Shown piece after piece: positions 8,184 to 17,711 of a DNA stretch of 38,926 bases. The translations under genes were made by a program, and so were the position numbers. How positions within the stretch are numbered: the stretch's first letter is position 1; every line of letters starts with the position of its first letter. Origin of the DNA: an uncultured Burkholderiales bacterium (GTDB lineage Bacteria; Pseudomonadota; Gammaproteobacteria; Burkholderiales; Burkholderiaceae_C); assembly GCA_903933115.1 (NCBI GenBank), contig CAIZIT010000023.1, positions 1 through 38,926 on the forward strand. Reading direction: 5' to 3'. The notes under the pieces were generated by a model, which worked only from the letters and a program-made list of their open reading frames with translations, searched no databases and had not been told where the DNA came from.

Positions 8184-9881
8184 TTAAAAGAGCCCAACGA
8201 CCCGACCACTCTCGTTGATGTCAATGGATTCTGCAGAGGGAACGACGGGTAGTCCAGGCATGGTCATGACCTCTCCGCAAAGGGCCACCACGAACTGCGC
8301 GCCTGCTGAGAGTCTGACCTCTCGAACGTTCAAGACATGTCCGCTTGGAGCGCCTTTGAGTGAAGGATCGGTGCTGAAGGAGTATTGGGTTTTGGCAATG
8401 CAAACCGGAAAATGTCCATAGCCACTTTCTTGATACTTCTCCAACTGGGCCTTGACCTTCGAGTCCATCGAAATGGAGGACGCACCGTAGATCTTGGTGG
8501 CCACGGCGTTGATTTTGTCCCAAAGGGTGTCCGTGTCTGCATAGGCCAACTTGAACGTATTTGGGGCCTCACACATTTGGACCACGGCTTGGGCCAACTG
8601 GGTCGCACCCGCCCCCCCTTCAGCCCAATGCTTGGCCAAAATCACCTCGACACCGTACTTGGCACAAGAAGACTGGAGCAACTCTATCTCCGCATCTGTG
8701 TCCTCGGTCCTGTGGTTGATGGCCACCACACAGGGCAAGCCGAAGACTTCTCGCATGTTGCGGATGTGGCGCTCTAAGTTGACGAACCCTTTGGCCAGGG
8801 CCGTCAAGTTCTCCAACCCCAGCTCCCCAAGCGCCACCCCACCATGGAACTTCAATGCGCGAACGGTGGCCACCATCACGACGGCTGAGGGCTGAAGGCC
8901 CGATTTCCTGCACTTGATGTCGATGAACTTCTCGGCCCCCAAGTCCGATCCAAAGCCCGCCTCCGTCACCACATAATCGGCCAATTTGAGCGCTGTTTGA
9001 GTCGCCACCACCGAGTTACACCCGTGCGCGATGTTGGCAAATGGCCCCCCGTGAATGATGGCCAAATTGTTCTCCAAGGTTTGGACCAAATTGGGCGCAA
9101 AGGCTTGCTTCAAGAGCACCGCCATCGCACCATGGGCCTTCAAATCTCTCGCCAAGATGGGCTCTAAAGTCTTGCTGTAGCCAATCACAATTTGCCCCAG
9201 TCGTTCCTTCAAGTCCTGCAAACTGGTGGCCAAACAAAAGATGGCCATCACCTCCGAGGCCACCACAATATCAAACCCATCCTCTCTCTCAAAGCCATTG
9301 GCCACACCACCCAGACCGTTGACGATCTTTCTGAGCGCTCTGTCGTTCATGTCCACCACCCGTCTCCAGGTGATGCGACGTGTATCGATGTTCAGTGCAT
9401 TGCCATGGTGGATGTGGTTGTCGATCATGGCGGCCAACAAATTGTTGGCCAAAGCGATCGCATTGAAGTCGCCCGTGAAATGCAAATTGATGTCCTCCAT
9501 GGGGACCACCTGTGCATGACCGCCTCCAGTGGCTCCTCCTTTGACACCAAATACGGGCCCCAAAGAGGGTTCTCTGAGACAAACCATGGCATTTTTACCG
9601 ATGTGATTGAGGGCGTCGCCTAGGCCCACGGTGGTCGTGGTCTTGCCCTCACCGGCTGGAGTGGGGGAAATGGCCGTGACCAAAATCAACTTGCCGTTCG
9701 GACGCGCTTTTAAGGCGTCGATGTAGTCCAAGGAGATTTTCGCCTTGTAGTGTCCAAAGGGCTCCAAAGCCTCACCAGGAATTTGAGCCTTCTCCTGCGC
9801 CAAGGCCAATATGGGTTTCATGGTTGCCGCTTGGGCAATGTCGATGTTCGTGGAGGAATGGGTGCTCATTGGGGTGCTCAT
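8184..9881 (-). CDS. fhs: Formate-tetrahydrofolate ligase
   Basis: Makes 10-formyl-tetrahydrofolate from formate, THF and ATP in cytoplasmic one-carbon metabolism. The 565-aa product is of normal length. The signatures are clear: [12 protein letters not shown] at the N-terminus, the ATP-binding [10 protein letters not shown] (about residues 74-83), and [20 protein letters not shown] (about 103-122). The N-terminus contains a duplicated 12-bp unit (AGCACCCCAATG) that creates two possible ATGs, at 9881 and 9869. An AAAGAG sequence upstream favours 9881. It stands alone: the Lrp gene behind it is 216 bp away and reads the same way, while phaC is convergent and separated by 23 bp. No folD or purU gene is nearby. 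Confidence 0.97.
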   Translation of the reverse strand: MSTPMSTHSSTNIDIAQAATMKPILALAQEKAQIPGEALEPFGHYKAKISLDYIDALKARPNGKLILVTAISPTPAGEGKTTTTVGLGDALNHIGKNAMVCLREPSLGPVFGVKGGATGGGHAQVVPMEDINLHFTGDFNAIALANNLLAAMIDNHIHHGNALNIDTRRITWRRVVDMNDRALRKIVNGLGGVANGFEREDGFDIVVASEVMAIFCLATSLQDLKERLGQIVIGYSKTLEPILARDLKAHGAMAVLLKQAFAPNLVQTLENNLAIIHGGPFANIAHGCNSVVATQTALKLADYVVTEAGFGSDLGAEKFIDIKCRKSGLQPSAVVMVATVRALKFHGGVALGELGLENLTALAKGFVNLERHIRNMREVFGLPCVVAINHRTEDTDAEIELLQSSCAKYGVEVILAKHWAEGGAGATQLAQAVVQMCEAPNTFKLAYADTDTLWDKINAVATKIYGASSISMDSKVKAQLEKYQESGYGHFPVCIAKTQYSFSTDPSLKGAPSGHVLNVREVRLSAGAQFVVALCGEVMTMPGLPVVPSAESIDINESGRVVGLF

Positions 9882-10097
9882 TGGGGTGCTCTTTGAAGTG
9901 CTCGTTGTGCTGGTCTGGACAAATGGGTGTGGAGTGCAAGACTTGGATGCAATGGCTGCGTGGAGACAGCGATGATCATAACTAAAAAATCAGGGGCCTT
10001 GCTTGGGGTCATCAAGTGCACAACAACGAACATGCTGTTCAACCACTTGGCCACTTGAACACTTGGCCACATCGCTTGAACTTGGAAACCTCAAACC

Positions 10098-10565
10098 CTA
10101 CAAACCTGAGAGCGGCAAGGCTGTTTTGTACCTCACTTGCTTCAATGCAAAGCTCGAGCGGATCTTCTCGATGCCTGGAATGGGTGTCAACTGCTCAAGA
10201 ATAAAACGCTCGAGTGCACCAATGTCTTTGACCGCGACCCGGATGAGGTAGTCACAGTCACCGGTCATCAAGTAGCACTCCATGACCTCTTCATGCTCGG
10301 CAATTCGTGTCTCAAAATCTGCCAATGCGGACTTGGCTTGTTCTTTTAAGCTGATGGAGATGAAAACCGACAAGCCAATCCCCAAGGCCAAAGGGTCTGC
10401 CAAGGCCACATATTGCCGAATCACCTTGGCCTCCTCCAGAGCTTTGACCCTTTGTAAGCAAGGCGAGGGAGAGAGATGAACACGCTTGGCCAACTCGACA
10501 TTGGTGAGTGAGCTGTCTTGTTGCAACTGGGCCAAAATCTTCAAATCGGTGAGATCTAGATGCAT
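10098..10565 (-). CDS. Lrp/AsnC-family transcriptional regulator
   Basis: A 155-aa regulator with an N-terminal helix-turn-helix (about residues 5-50, [22 protein letters not shown]) and a C-terminal RAM/AsnC ligand-binding domain that includes [15 protein letters not shown]. Such proteins form octamers and sense amino acids or 2-oxo acids. It is divergent from the AceE-like E1 gene, with a 148-bp gap that holds a 9-nt inverted repeat overlapping its own start codon. This pairing recalls the Pseudomonas putida mdeR / mdeB arrangement, where an Lrp-type protein controls a 2-oxobutyrate dehydrogenase E1. Regulation of the neighbouring E1 by this protein is therefore likely but inferred. Confidence 0.93.
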   Translation of the reverse strand: MHLDLTDLKILAQLQQDSSLTNVELAKRVHLSPSPCLQRVKALEEAKVIRQYVALADPLALGIGLSVFISISLKEQAKSALADFETRIAEHEEVMECYLMTGDCDYLIRVAVKDIGALERFILEQLTPIPGIEKIRSSFALKQVRYKTALPLSGL

Positions 10566-10603
10566 AAAATATCAATAAAAGTGTAATTTGAAGAATTTTA
10601 TGC
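10562..10603. promoter_or_regulatory. Inverted repeat in the lrp-like / aceE-like divergent promoter
   Basis: GCATAAAAT (10562-10570) is repeated in inverted orientation as ATTTTATGC (10595-10603). The arm centres are 33 bp apart, about three helical turns. The left arm overlaps the start codon of the Lrp-type regulator. The spacing and AT-rich composition fit an Lrp-family operator used for autoregulation, but binding is inferred. Confidence 0.4.
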
Positions 10604-10713
10604 TTAAAAAAGCGGGCCCAGACACAAAATTCGACATCACATTTCTGGGCAAAAGCTCTACATTGAAGGCTCTTTAGTTCATTCGATCCTTTTTTTATGG
10701 TGAGCCTTGAGAT

Positions 10714-13401
10714 ATGACTCCATTTGAACCGCTGAATCCCCTCGATATCGACCCACAGGAAACCCAAGAGTGGCAAGAGGCCTTTGTCCAAACCCTGGCA
10801 GAGCATGGTCCGCAAAGGGGGCGCTATTTGCTGAGCGCGCTGTCGCAACTGGCACTTACGCACAAGGTGCAGTGGAGCCCGAACCTGATCACGCCCCACA
10901 TCAACACCATCCCGCCTGAGCAGCAACCCGTGTACCCAGGCGACTTGGCCATTGAGGAGCGAGTGGCCAGCATGATTCGTTGGAACGCCATGGCCATGGT
11001 GGCCAAGGCCAATGTCGCTTACGGTGACTTGGGGGGTCACATTGCAAGCTTTGCTAGCGCCGCCGACTTGTTCGAAGTGGGATTCAACCACTTCTTTAAA
11101 GCGCGCAATGAACACCAAAAGGAAGACCTCGTTTTCTTTCAACCCCACAGTGCACCAGGCATCTACGCAAGGGCCTTTTTAGAGGGCCGGTTGAGCGAGA
11201 AGGATTTGAACTTTTACAGACAAGAAATCTCGGGGCCCAAAGCGGGCAGCACAGGGCTCAGCAGCTACCCACACCCTTGGTTGATGCCCGATTTTTGGCA
11301 GTTTCCAACGGGCTCGATGGGCTTGGGGCCCATCAGCTCGATCTACCATGCACGGTTCATGCGTTACATGACGCACCGTGGCCTTTTGAATTGTGAGGGC
11401 AGAAAGGTTTGGGGCGTCTTTGGTGATGGGGAGATGGATGAACCGGAGAGCATGAGCGCTTTGACTTTGGCCTCAAGAGAGAAGCTCGATAATTTGGTCT
11501 GGGTGGTCAACTGCAACTTACAACGATTGGATGGCCCAGTTCGGGGAAATGGACGCATCATGGACGAGCTGGAAAAGCTGTTCACGGGTGCGGGCTGGAA
11601 CGTGATCAAAGTGGTCTGGGGCAGCGACTGGGATGGCTTACTTGCAAGAGACACCACGGGAGAATTGATCCGGACCTTGTCCAATACGGTGGATGGCCAG
11701 ATGCAAACCTTTGCAGCCAAAGATGGTCGATTCAACCGAGATAATTTTTTTGGACAAAACCCTCAATTGAGCCTCTTGGCCCAGGGCATGACGGATGAGC
11801 AAATTGATCGCTTGAAGCGAGGTGGACACGATTTGGTCAAAATTTATGCCGCCTACCAAAGCGCACAAGCTCACCGGGGACAGCCCAGTGTCATTTTGGC
11901 GCACACCAAAAAGGGTTACGGCATGGGGCAAGCCGGTCAGGGCAAAATGACCACCCACAGCCAAAAGAAAATGGACGAAGAGGCCCTGATCGAGTTCAGA
12001 AACCGCTTCCAACTCCCTTTGAGCGATGAGCAGGCCATTCACTTGAACTTTGTTCACCCCCAAGAACACAGCCAAGAAGTGGAGTACCTCAAAGCCAAGC
12101 GACAAGCGTTAGGTGGGTACTTGCCCAAGCGCTACAGCGATTGCGACCGCTTGGACATACCAGAGCTGGACACCTATGCAGCCTTTGCCCTGCAAGCGGA
12201 TCAAAAAGTCATGTCCACCACCATGGCCTTTGTGAGGCTTTTGGGCAATTTGCTAAAGACCCCCCTTTTGGGCTCGCGCATCGTGCCGATCGTGGCCGAT
12301 GAGGCAAGAACTTTTGGCATGGCCAACTTGTTCAAACAAGTCGGCATCTACTCCAGTGTGGGGCAGTGCTATGAACCCGAGGACATTGGCTCAGTGCTCA
12401 GTTACAGGGAGGCCTTGAATGGTCAAATTTTAGAAGAAGGCATCAGTGAAGCTGGGGCCATTGCCAGTTGGACAGCCGCTGCGACCAGTTACTCGGTGCA
12501 CGGTGTGGCGATGCTGCCCTTCTACATTTACTACTCCATCTTTGGCTTTCAACGCGTGGGGGACGCCATTTGGGCCGCCGCGGACCAAAGAGCCAGGGGC
12601 TTTTTACTCGGGGCCACTTCGGGCAGGACCACACTCGGCGGAGAGGGCTTACAGCACCAAGATGGGAGCTCTCACCTCGTGGCCGCCACCATCCCCAACT
12701 GTAAGGCTTATGACCCGGCCTTTGCAGGAGAGTTGAGTGTGATCATTGATCACGGCATGAGAGAGATGGTGAGCGAGCAAAAAGATGTGTTTTACTACAT
12801 CACGCTGATGAATGAAAACTATGCCCAACCCAACCTCCCGCCTGATGTCCAAGACGACATCATCAAGGGATGCTACAGCTTGGCCCATGTTCACCCCAGC
12901 GCCCCCGCAACCTCAAAGTCACACCCCCCATCCAAGGGCAAGGGCAAAGGCAAGATCAACGCCCATGTCCATACCCCAGCCCTTCAACACGTCACCTTGA
13001 TGGGCTCCGGCGCCATCTTGACCGAGGTCTTGAAAGCCAGCGAGATCTTGGCTGCACAAGGCATCGAGTGCTTTGTCTTGAGTGTCACCAGTTGGAGCGA
13101 GCTCTCCAGACAAGGGCTCCAAGCCCGACAAGCCTCTGCCCATCAATTGGACACTCAAAACGCGCATGTCCATCAGTGCTTATCGAAAACGCAAGGACCC
13201 ATCGTTGCGGCCAGTGACTACGTCTTGGCCGTCACGGAGAGCGTTCGTGCGTTCATCCCCAAAGGCAGGTCTTATCACACCTTGGGAACCGATGGATTTG
13301 GCAGAAGCGACACAAGGGCAGCACTCAGAGAGTATTTTCAAGTGAGCGCAGAGCACATTGCCAAGACGGCCTTGAACGCACTCCAATACGCAGCACTTTG
13401 A
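10714..13401 (+). CDS. AceE-type 2-oxoacid (pyruvate or 2-oxobutyrate) dehydrogenase E1
   Basis: An 895-aa homodimeric, thiamine-diphosphate-dependent E1, similar in length to E. coli AceE (887 aa). The ThDP motif is GDGEMDEPE (from Gly237) with its NCNLQRLDG partner (from Asn266). The transketolase-like pyrimidine domain contains GISEAGAIASWTAA. The C-terminal part carries a Lys/Gly-rich insert (about residues 728-752, including KGKGKGK) built from 6-bp DNA repeats, between the central and C-terminal domains. No E2 or E3 gene lies beside it, and an Lrp-type regulator is divergent. This suggests an accessory E1, perhaps acting on 2-oxobutyrate as MdeB does, that borrows E2/E3 from the main complex. 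A housekeeping pyruvate dehydrogenase E1 remains possible. An ATG with a weak upstream GGTGAG supports the start. Confidence 0.9.
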   Translation: MTPFEPLNPLDIDPQETQEWQEAFVQTLAEHGPQRGRYLLSALSQLALTHKVQWSPNLITPHINTIPPEQQPVYPGDLAIEERVASMIRWNAMAMVAKANVAYGDLGGHIASFASAADLFEVGFNHFFKARNEHQKEDLVFFQPHSAPGIYARAFLEGRLSEKDLNFYRQEISGPKAGSTGLSSYPHPWLMPDFWQFPTGSMGLGPISSIYHARFMRYMTHRGLLNCEGRKVWGVFGDGEMDEPESMSALTLASREKLDNLVWVVNCNLQRLDGPVRGNGRIMDELEKLFTGAGWNVIKVVWGSDWDGLLARDTTGELIRTLSNTVDGQMQTFAAKDGRFNRDNFFGQNPQLSLLAQGMTDEQIDRLKRGGHDLVKIYAAYQSAQAHRGQPSVILAHTKKGYGMGQAGQGKMTTHSQKKMDEEALIEFRNRFQLPLSDEQAIHLNFVHPQEHSQEVEYLKAKRQALGGYLPKRYSDCDRLDIPELDTYAAFALQADQKVMSTTMAFVRLLGNLLKTPLLGSRIVPIVADEARTFGMANLFKQVGIYSSVGQCYEPEDIGSVLSYREALNGQILEEGISEAGAIASWTAAATSYSVHGVAMLPFYIYYSIFGFQRVGDAIWAAADQRARGFLLGATSGRTTLGGEGLQHQDGSSHLVAATIPNCKAYDPAFAGELSVIIDHGMREMVSEQKDVFYYITLMNENYAQPNLPPDVQDDIIKGCYSLAHVHPSAPATSKSHPPSKGKGKGKINAHVHTPALQHVTLMGSGAILTEVLKASEILAAQGIECFVLSVTSWSELSRQGLQARQASAHQLDTQNAHVHQCLSKTQGPIVAASDYVLAVTESVRAFIPKGRSYHTLGTDGFGRSDTRAALREYFQVSAEHIAKTALNALQYAAL
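12934..12957 (+). repeat. 6-bp tandem repeat inside the AceE-like gene
   Basis: AAGGGC, AAGGGC, AAAGGC and AAGATC follow one another in frame and encode the KGKGKGKI stretch. The repeat lies in a surface insert that E. coli AceE lacks, which suggests growth by replication slippage. Confidence 0.7.
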
Positions 13402-13460
13402 GCCTCACCCCTAGTGAGGTGACCTTGGTGGCTGACGCTTCCCTCAGAATGCCGATGCCC

Positions 13461-13527
13461 CCTCAAAGCTACTCAAAGCTACTCATAGCTACTCAAAGCT
13501 TCTCAAAGCTACTCATAGCTACTCAAA
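13461..13527. repeat. 10-bp tandem repeat spanning the stop codon of the MDR oxidoreductase gene
   Basis: Seven near-identical 10-bp units (consensus ACTCAAAGCT, with variants ACTCATAGCT and TCTCAAAGCT) run from the aceE/oxidoreductase convergent gap into the last codons of the oxidoreductase gene. Its stop codon (13509-13511) falls inside a unit. Loss or gain of a unit would change the last residues of the protein. Confidence 0.85.
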
Positions 13528-14564
13528 ACGATCTTGCCAATGGTTCTTTGGCTTTGAAGAGCCAAGTGTGCTTGCCGCAAGTGAGCTGCCGTGATGGGTG
13601 CGTAAAACTGGGTGCCTGTGTCTCGCAAGAGACCCCGATCGATCCATGCCGCGACTTGATTGAGCAAGTGGTGCTGCTCGACCATGTCGGGTGTTTTCTC
13701 TTTGGAGCGAACAAACATCGCCTCCCAAAAGAAGCCCGCGCTTTTGGCCCTCAACGCATCCATGTTCAAGGGCTTTTGGTTGGGGACGATGGAGCACATG
13801 AGACCTTGGGGCGCCAGCAACTCGCATGCGGCATCGAAATGCGCATCGGTATCGTTCAAGATCAACACGTGATCAACGTGCTGAAACCCTAAATCTCTCA
13901 CCGCCTGGACCCAGTTTTGGTTGTGATCGACCACATGGTGTGCACCAAGGCTCTCACACCAAGAGATGCTGCTGGGCCGTGATGCCGTTGCGATGACCTT
14001 GAGACCTGCCACTTGACGGGCCAATTGAATCGCCATGGAGCCCACGCCCCCTGCACCACCAATGATCAAAATACTTTTGGCAGGGTGAGACAAGGGGCTC
14101 AGGCGATCTCCCGCTTTATTGACAATAGGCACGACTCGCAAACGATCGAACAAACTCTCCCAAGCCGTGATGGTGGTGAGCGCCAAGGCTGCAGATCGCT
14201 CAAAGGACAGACTGCGAGGCTTGTGGCCTGCAATGCGTTCATCAACGGCTTGGTACTGCGCGTAACTGCCTTGACGGGTGATTTCACCTGCGTAATAGAT
14301 CTCATCTCCCAGCTGAAAAAGTGAGACGTCCTCGCCCTTTTCAATGACCACACCACAGCCATCCCAGCCCAATATAGTGCTCGCTCCATCTCCCTTTGTT
14401 GTAGTGACCAGCATGCGACGTTTGACATCGAGGGGGTTGACCGAAATGGCCTTGACCTCCACCAAAACATCACGTGGACCTAAATGAGGGCGATCCATTT
14501 CCACTTGAAAAAATGAAGGCTCTTCCAAACTGTTCTTAACGGGATCGACTGCAAATGCTTTCAT
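13509..14564 (-). CDS. Medium-chain dehydrogenase/reductase, quinone-oxidoreductase-like
   Basis: A 351-aa MDR enzyme. Residues 1-130 form the GroES-like catalytic domain (SVNPLDVKRR). The Rossmann fold follows, with the NADPH-type IIGGAGGVGSMAIQLA motif. The Cys cluster for structural zinc is missing, so it belongs with zinc-independent quinone/enone reductases, though databases often call this group zinc-type alcohol dehydrogenase-like. The frame is open to 14618, but the ATG at 14564 is preferred because AGAGGA lies just upstream and the MKAF start is typical. The last residues (IVLSSYE) are encoded by a 10-bp tandem repeat. It is convergent with the AceE-like gene and divergent from a Bug receptor gene. 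The substrate is unknown. Confidence 0.88.
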   Translation of the reverse strand: MKAFAVDPVKNSLEEPSFFQVEMDRPHLGPRDVLVEVKAISVNPLDVKRRMLVTTTKGDGASTILGWDGCGVVIEKGEDVSLFQLGDEIYYAGEITRQGSYAQYQAVDERIAGHKPRSLSFERSAALALTTITAWESLFDRLRVVPIVNKAGDRLSPLSHPAKSILIIGGAGGVGSMAIQLARQVAGLKVIATASRPSSISWCESLGAHHVVDHNQNWVQAVRDLGFQHVDHVLILNDTDAHFDAACELLAPQGLMCSIVPNQKPLNMDALRAKSAGFFWEAMFVRSKEKTPDMVEQHHLLNQVAAWIDRGLLRDTGTQFYAPITAAHLRQAHLALQSQRTIGKIVLSSYE

Positions 14565-14837
14565 CTTGTTCCTCTGAGGAGACTGGGGGGGATCGAGGTC
14601 CAAAAAATGACCCTTCAAAATCTTAATTGAAATTTCATGATTTCAATCTTTTTAAGCCTTTTGTTCAAGTCGGCTTGATCACACCCCTTGAGCCTTGATA
14701 GAGAGCCATCGCCTGAGCACGAAAATTCAAAGGGCTTGCAACGCATGAAGCATGGGGTTTGTCCTAGGCGTTGATCCAGTTGAGTCACAGAACAATGGGT
14801 CATTGTCCGTCCTTGATGTTTTTAAAAAAGGATCCCC

Positions 14838-15833
14838 ATGCTGATTGAAAAACTGTCCCTCGCTCTCCTTGTTTTGACTTTGAGTGCTTGGACCGCATTG
14901 AAAGCGCAAGCCCAAACACCCGTCTCGACCTCCTCTTGGCCCAACAAACCCATCAAGCTCTTGGTCGGTAGCCCTGCGGGCTCCGGTACCGATGCGGTCA
15001 GTCGAATGGTGGCGGCCAAAGTGAGTGAGGCCTTGGGACAAGTTTTTGTGGTGGAGAACAAAGCAGGTGCTGGGGGTCAAATTGCTGCCGAACTGACCTC
15101 TAAGGCCCCTCCTGACGGCTACACCCTCATCTCCATCTCCAGTGCCCATGCCTCACAGGCCGCGACACTCAAGTCTTTGCCCTACGATCCGGTGGAAGGA
15201 CTCACCTGGATCTCCACGGTGGGGGTCTACCCCTTTTTACTGGCTGTGAGCCAAGAGTCCAATATTCAAAGTGTTGCAGACCTCATCAAAAAAGCCAAAG
15301 CCAATCCGGGCAATGTCAGCTACACAAGCTCCGGTGTGGGCAGTGCATTGCATTTGATGGGCGAATTGTTGGCCGCACAGACAGACACGCAAATGACCCA
15401 CATTCCCTTCCCCGCTGGGGGTGGGTTTGGCTACACCGACATCTTGGCTGGGCGCATTGACATGATGATCAATATCCCTGGCTTGATCGTGCCCTATGTG
15501 AGAGCCAATAAGCTCAGAGCCATCGCGGTGACCTCACCCGATCGCTACGAAACCCTGCCCAACGTCCCCACCCTGTCAGAAACCATCCCAGGCCTAGAGG
15601 TGATCTCTTGGCTCGGGTATGCCAGCCCACCGGGAACACCCGTAGAAATTGTCAAAAAAATCAATGCTTCTATTCGCACGGCTTTAACGAACAAAGATTT
15701 GCAAGCTCAAATGCAAAAGGCAGGCGTACGTCCCCAGGCCAACTCTCCAGAGGAGTTTCACGCACTCGTTGAAAAAGGAATTGCCAAGTACAAAGCCATT
15801 GCACAGTCTCGGAAAATTGAAATTCAACCCTAA
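14838..15833 (+). CDS. Bug/TctC-family periplasmic solute-binding protein (first copy)
   Basis: A 331-aa periplasmic receptor of the tripartite tricarboxylate transporter family. A signal peptide covers about residues 1-25 (hydrophobic core LALLVLTLSAW, cleavage near AQA). The mature protein begins with the Bug signature WPNKPIKLLVGSPAGSGTD, followed by VVENKAGAGG and the typical PYVRANKLRAIAVTSP segment. Bug proteins bind carboxylates, amides and similar small molecules. The TctA/TctB membrane partners are absent here. AAAGGA before the ATG supports the start. It is the first gene of a five-gene plus-strand cluster; the amidohydrolase gene begins 27 bp later, so this receptor probably captures the amidohydrolase substrate. 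Confidence 0.95.
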   Translation: MLIEKLSLALLVLTLSAWTALKAQAQTPVSTSSWPNKPIKLLVGSPAGSGTDAVSRMVAAKVSEALGQVFVVENKAGAGGQIAAELTSKAPPDGYTLISISSAHASQAATLKSLPYDPVEGLTWISTVGVYPFLLAVSQESNIQSVADLIKKAKANPGNVSYTSSGVGSALHLMGELLAAQTDTQMTHIPFPAGGGFGYTDILAGRIDMMINIPGLIVPYVRANKLRAIAVTSPDRYETLPNVPTLSETIPGLEVISWLGYASPPGTPVEIVKKINASIRTALTNKDLQAQMQKAGVRPQANSPEEFHALVEKGIAKYKAIAQSRKIEIQP

Positions 15834-15860
15834 ACCCCTTGGACACCTTATAGTTTTTTT

Positions 15861-17603
15861 ATGCAAACATCAACTGCACTCTCCAACCGAACAAAACACG
15901 GGTGGGCATCTCCTTTGAAGAAACAACTTCTCCTCTTGATCGGTGTTCTTTTGGTTTTACCGAGTCTTCAAGCACAAACGCTTGAGCACCCCAGCATGGT
16001 GCTGTTCAATGGCCGCATTTTGTCCCTTTCCGCCAAGAGCAGCAGCTCACCTCATTACGATGCTTTTGAGGCCATGAGCATCAAAGGCTCTGTGATTGAA
16101 GCTTTGGGTCGCAACAAAGAGATGCTTCAACGAGCAGGCCCCCGTACCCTTCGCATCGACTTGCACGGCAAAACGGTGATTCCTGGCTTGATCGACTCGC
16201 ACATGCACGGTGTGCGTGCAGCACTCAGCTACTCCACTGAGGTGCATTGGTTTGGCGCCACATCCATTGCACAAGCTCTTGAGAGATTGCGCCTGGCCGC
16301 CTCCAAGGCTCAACCTGGAGAGTGGTTGATCGTTGCGGGCGGTTGGATTCCCGAGCAATTCGAAGAAAAGAGAAAGCCCACCCAAGAGGAAATCACCCAA
16401 GCGGCGCCTCTCCATCCGGTCTACGTTCAGTGGATGTACGACTGGGCCATTTTGTCCCCTTTGGGCTACCAAAGGCTTGGGATTCAAAACGAACAAGATC
16501 TCCCCTTGGGGGCAAAATTTGAGTTGGATTCGCTCCAACAAAAAACGGGCGCTGTGGTGGGTGGCATTGTGCCTTTGTTTGACAGACTGCCTAAGCCCAC
16601 CTTTGAACAAAAAATTTCAGGGACACAAAAGTTCTTCCTTGAGCTCAATCGGCTGGGGATCACGGGGTTCATCGATCCAGGAGGATTCAACATGTCGCCC
16701 GAGGAGTATGCAGCACTTTTTGAGTTGTGGCGAAAAAAGGAGATGACCTTGAGGGTCAATTTCAGTTACTTTGCCCAACGCAAGGGTCGTGAGCTCGAAG
16801 AGTTCAAGGAGATCACCCAACTCTTGCCGATGGGATTTGGAGATGATTGGCTACGCTTCAACGGCATTGGTGAGCGTGTGACATTTGGCATGTACAACAA
16901 CGACAACCCGAGCGCTCAAGACAAGGAGCAGTTCTACCAAGTGGCCAGTTGGGCAGCCAAGCAAGGGCTGACACTCACTGAACATTGGCAAAATGGCAAC
17001 TCGGCACACCATGTGTTGGACGTCTTCGAGCGAGTCCATCAAGAAACGCCTCTTCACAATTTGCGGTGGTCGATTGCCCACTTGAACGATGCGGGGATAG
17101 ACACCTTTGCAAGGATGCAAAAAATGGGCATGGGATGGGCCATGCAAGATGCCATGTATTTGGACGGCGAGAGGCTCTTAAAAATTCGAGGAGCGGACCA
17201 GTTAAAGAGAATGCCTCTCTTGGTGAGCGCACAGTCAACTCAAGTGCACATTGGCGCAGGCACCGATGCCCACCGCGTTGCCAACTACAACCCCTTCATT
17301 GCTTTGCAATGGATGCTTGATGGAAAGTCTGCAAGTGGCATTGCACTGCGCAGCGCAGAGGAAATTCCCACCCGAGAAGAAGCGCTCTACATGTACACCT
17401 CGGGCAGTGCTTGGCTGGCCCATGCAGAAAAGAATCGAGGGGATTTGAAACCACAAACCTTGGCCGATCTCGTGGTCTTGGATCAAGACTACACCCAAGT
17501 GCCCGTCAACCGGATCTCCAAAACCCAGGCATTGATGACCATGGTCAATGGAAAAATTGTCTATCACAACAAAGAGGCTTTTCCTATCCAGAATCTCCAC
17601 TAA
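15861..17603 (+). CDS. Secreted amidohydrolase (amidohydrolase 3 / YtcJ-like)
   Basis: A 580-aa metal-dependent hydrolase. An N-terminal signal-like segment (LLLLIGVLLVLPSLQAQ, about residues 24-40) suggests export to the periplasm. The beta-sandwich entry FNGRILSL and the metal motif PGLIDSHMHG (His114 and His116) are clear. Further motifs are TEHWQNG, IAHLND and AGTDAHRV (metal-binding Asp), and the C-terminal ADLVVLDQDY typical of the family. YtcJ-like enzymes hydrolyse amides or N-acyl compounds; the true substrate is unknown. It sits between a Bug receptor and a carboxymuconolactone-decarboxylase-like gene, which suggests a role in one catabolic route. The 108-bp gap downstream may carry an internal promoter. 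Confidence 0.9.
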   Translation: MQTSTALSNRTKHGWASPLKKQLLLLIGVLLVLPSLQAQTLEHPSMVLFNGRILSLSAKSSSSPHYDAFEAMSIKGSVIEALGRNKEMLQRAGPRTLRIDLHGKTVIPGLIDSHMHGVRAALSYSTEVHWFGATSIAQALERLRLAASKAQPGEWLIVAGGWIPEQFEEKRKPTQEEITQAAPLHPVYVQWMYDWAILSPLGYQRLGIQNEQDLPLGAKFELDSLQQKTGAVVGGIVPLFDRLPKPTFEQKISGTQKFFLELNRLGITGFIDPGGFNMSPEEYAALFELWRKKEMTLRVNFSYFAQRKGRELEEFKEITQLLPMGFGDDWLRFNGIGERVTFGMYNNDNPSAQDKEQFYQVASWAAKQGLTLTEHWQNGNSAHHVLDVFERVHQETPLHNLRWSIAHLNDAGIDTFARMQKMGMGWAMQDAMYLDGERLLKIRGADQLKRMPLLVSAQSTQVHIGAGTDAHRVANYNPFIALQWMLDGKSASGIALRSAEEIPTREEALYMYTSGSAWLAHAEKNRGDLKPQTLADLVVLDQDYTQVPVNRISKTQALMTMVNGKIVYHNKEAFPIQNLH

Positions 17604-17711
17604 GTTAAAAAGTGCCGTTGGTCAGTTCTAAAGGGGCAATGCTTTGGATAATCAGTACCTTATGAGCTCCATGAGCTCTGCAATCCAAACCAACAAGAGA
17701 AAAGTCAAACA

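Noticed and set aside
10312-11148. 278-codon open frame on the minus strand
   Set aside because: It crosses the Lrp-type gene, the divergent promoter and the E1 gene; both neighbours are well supported.
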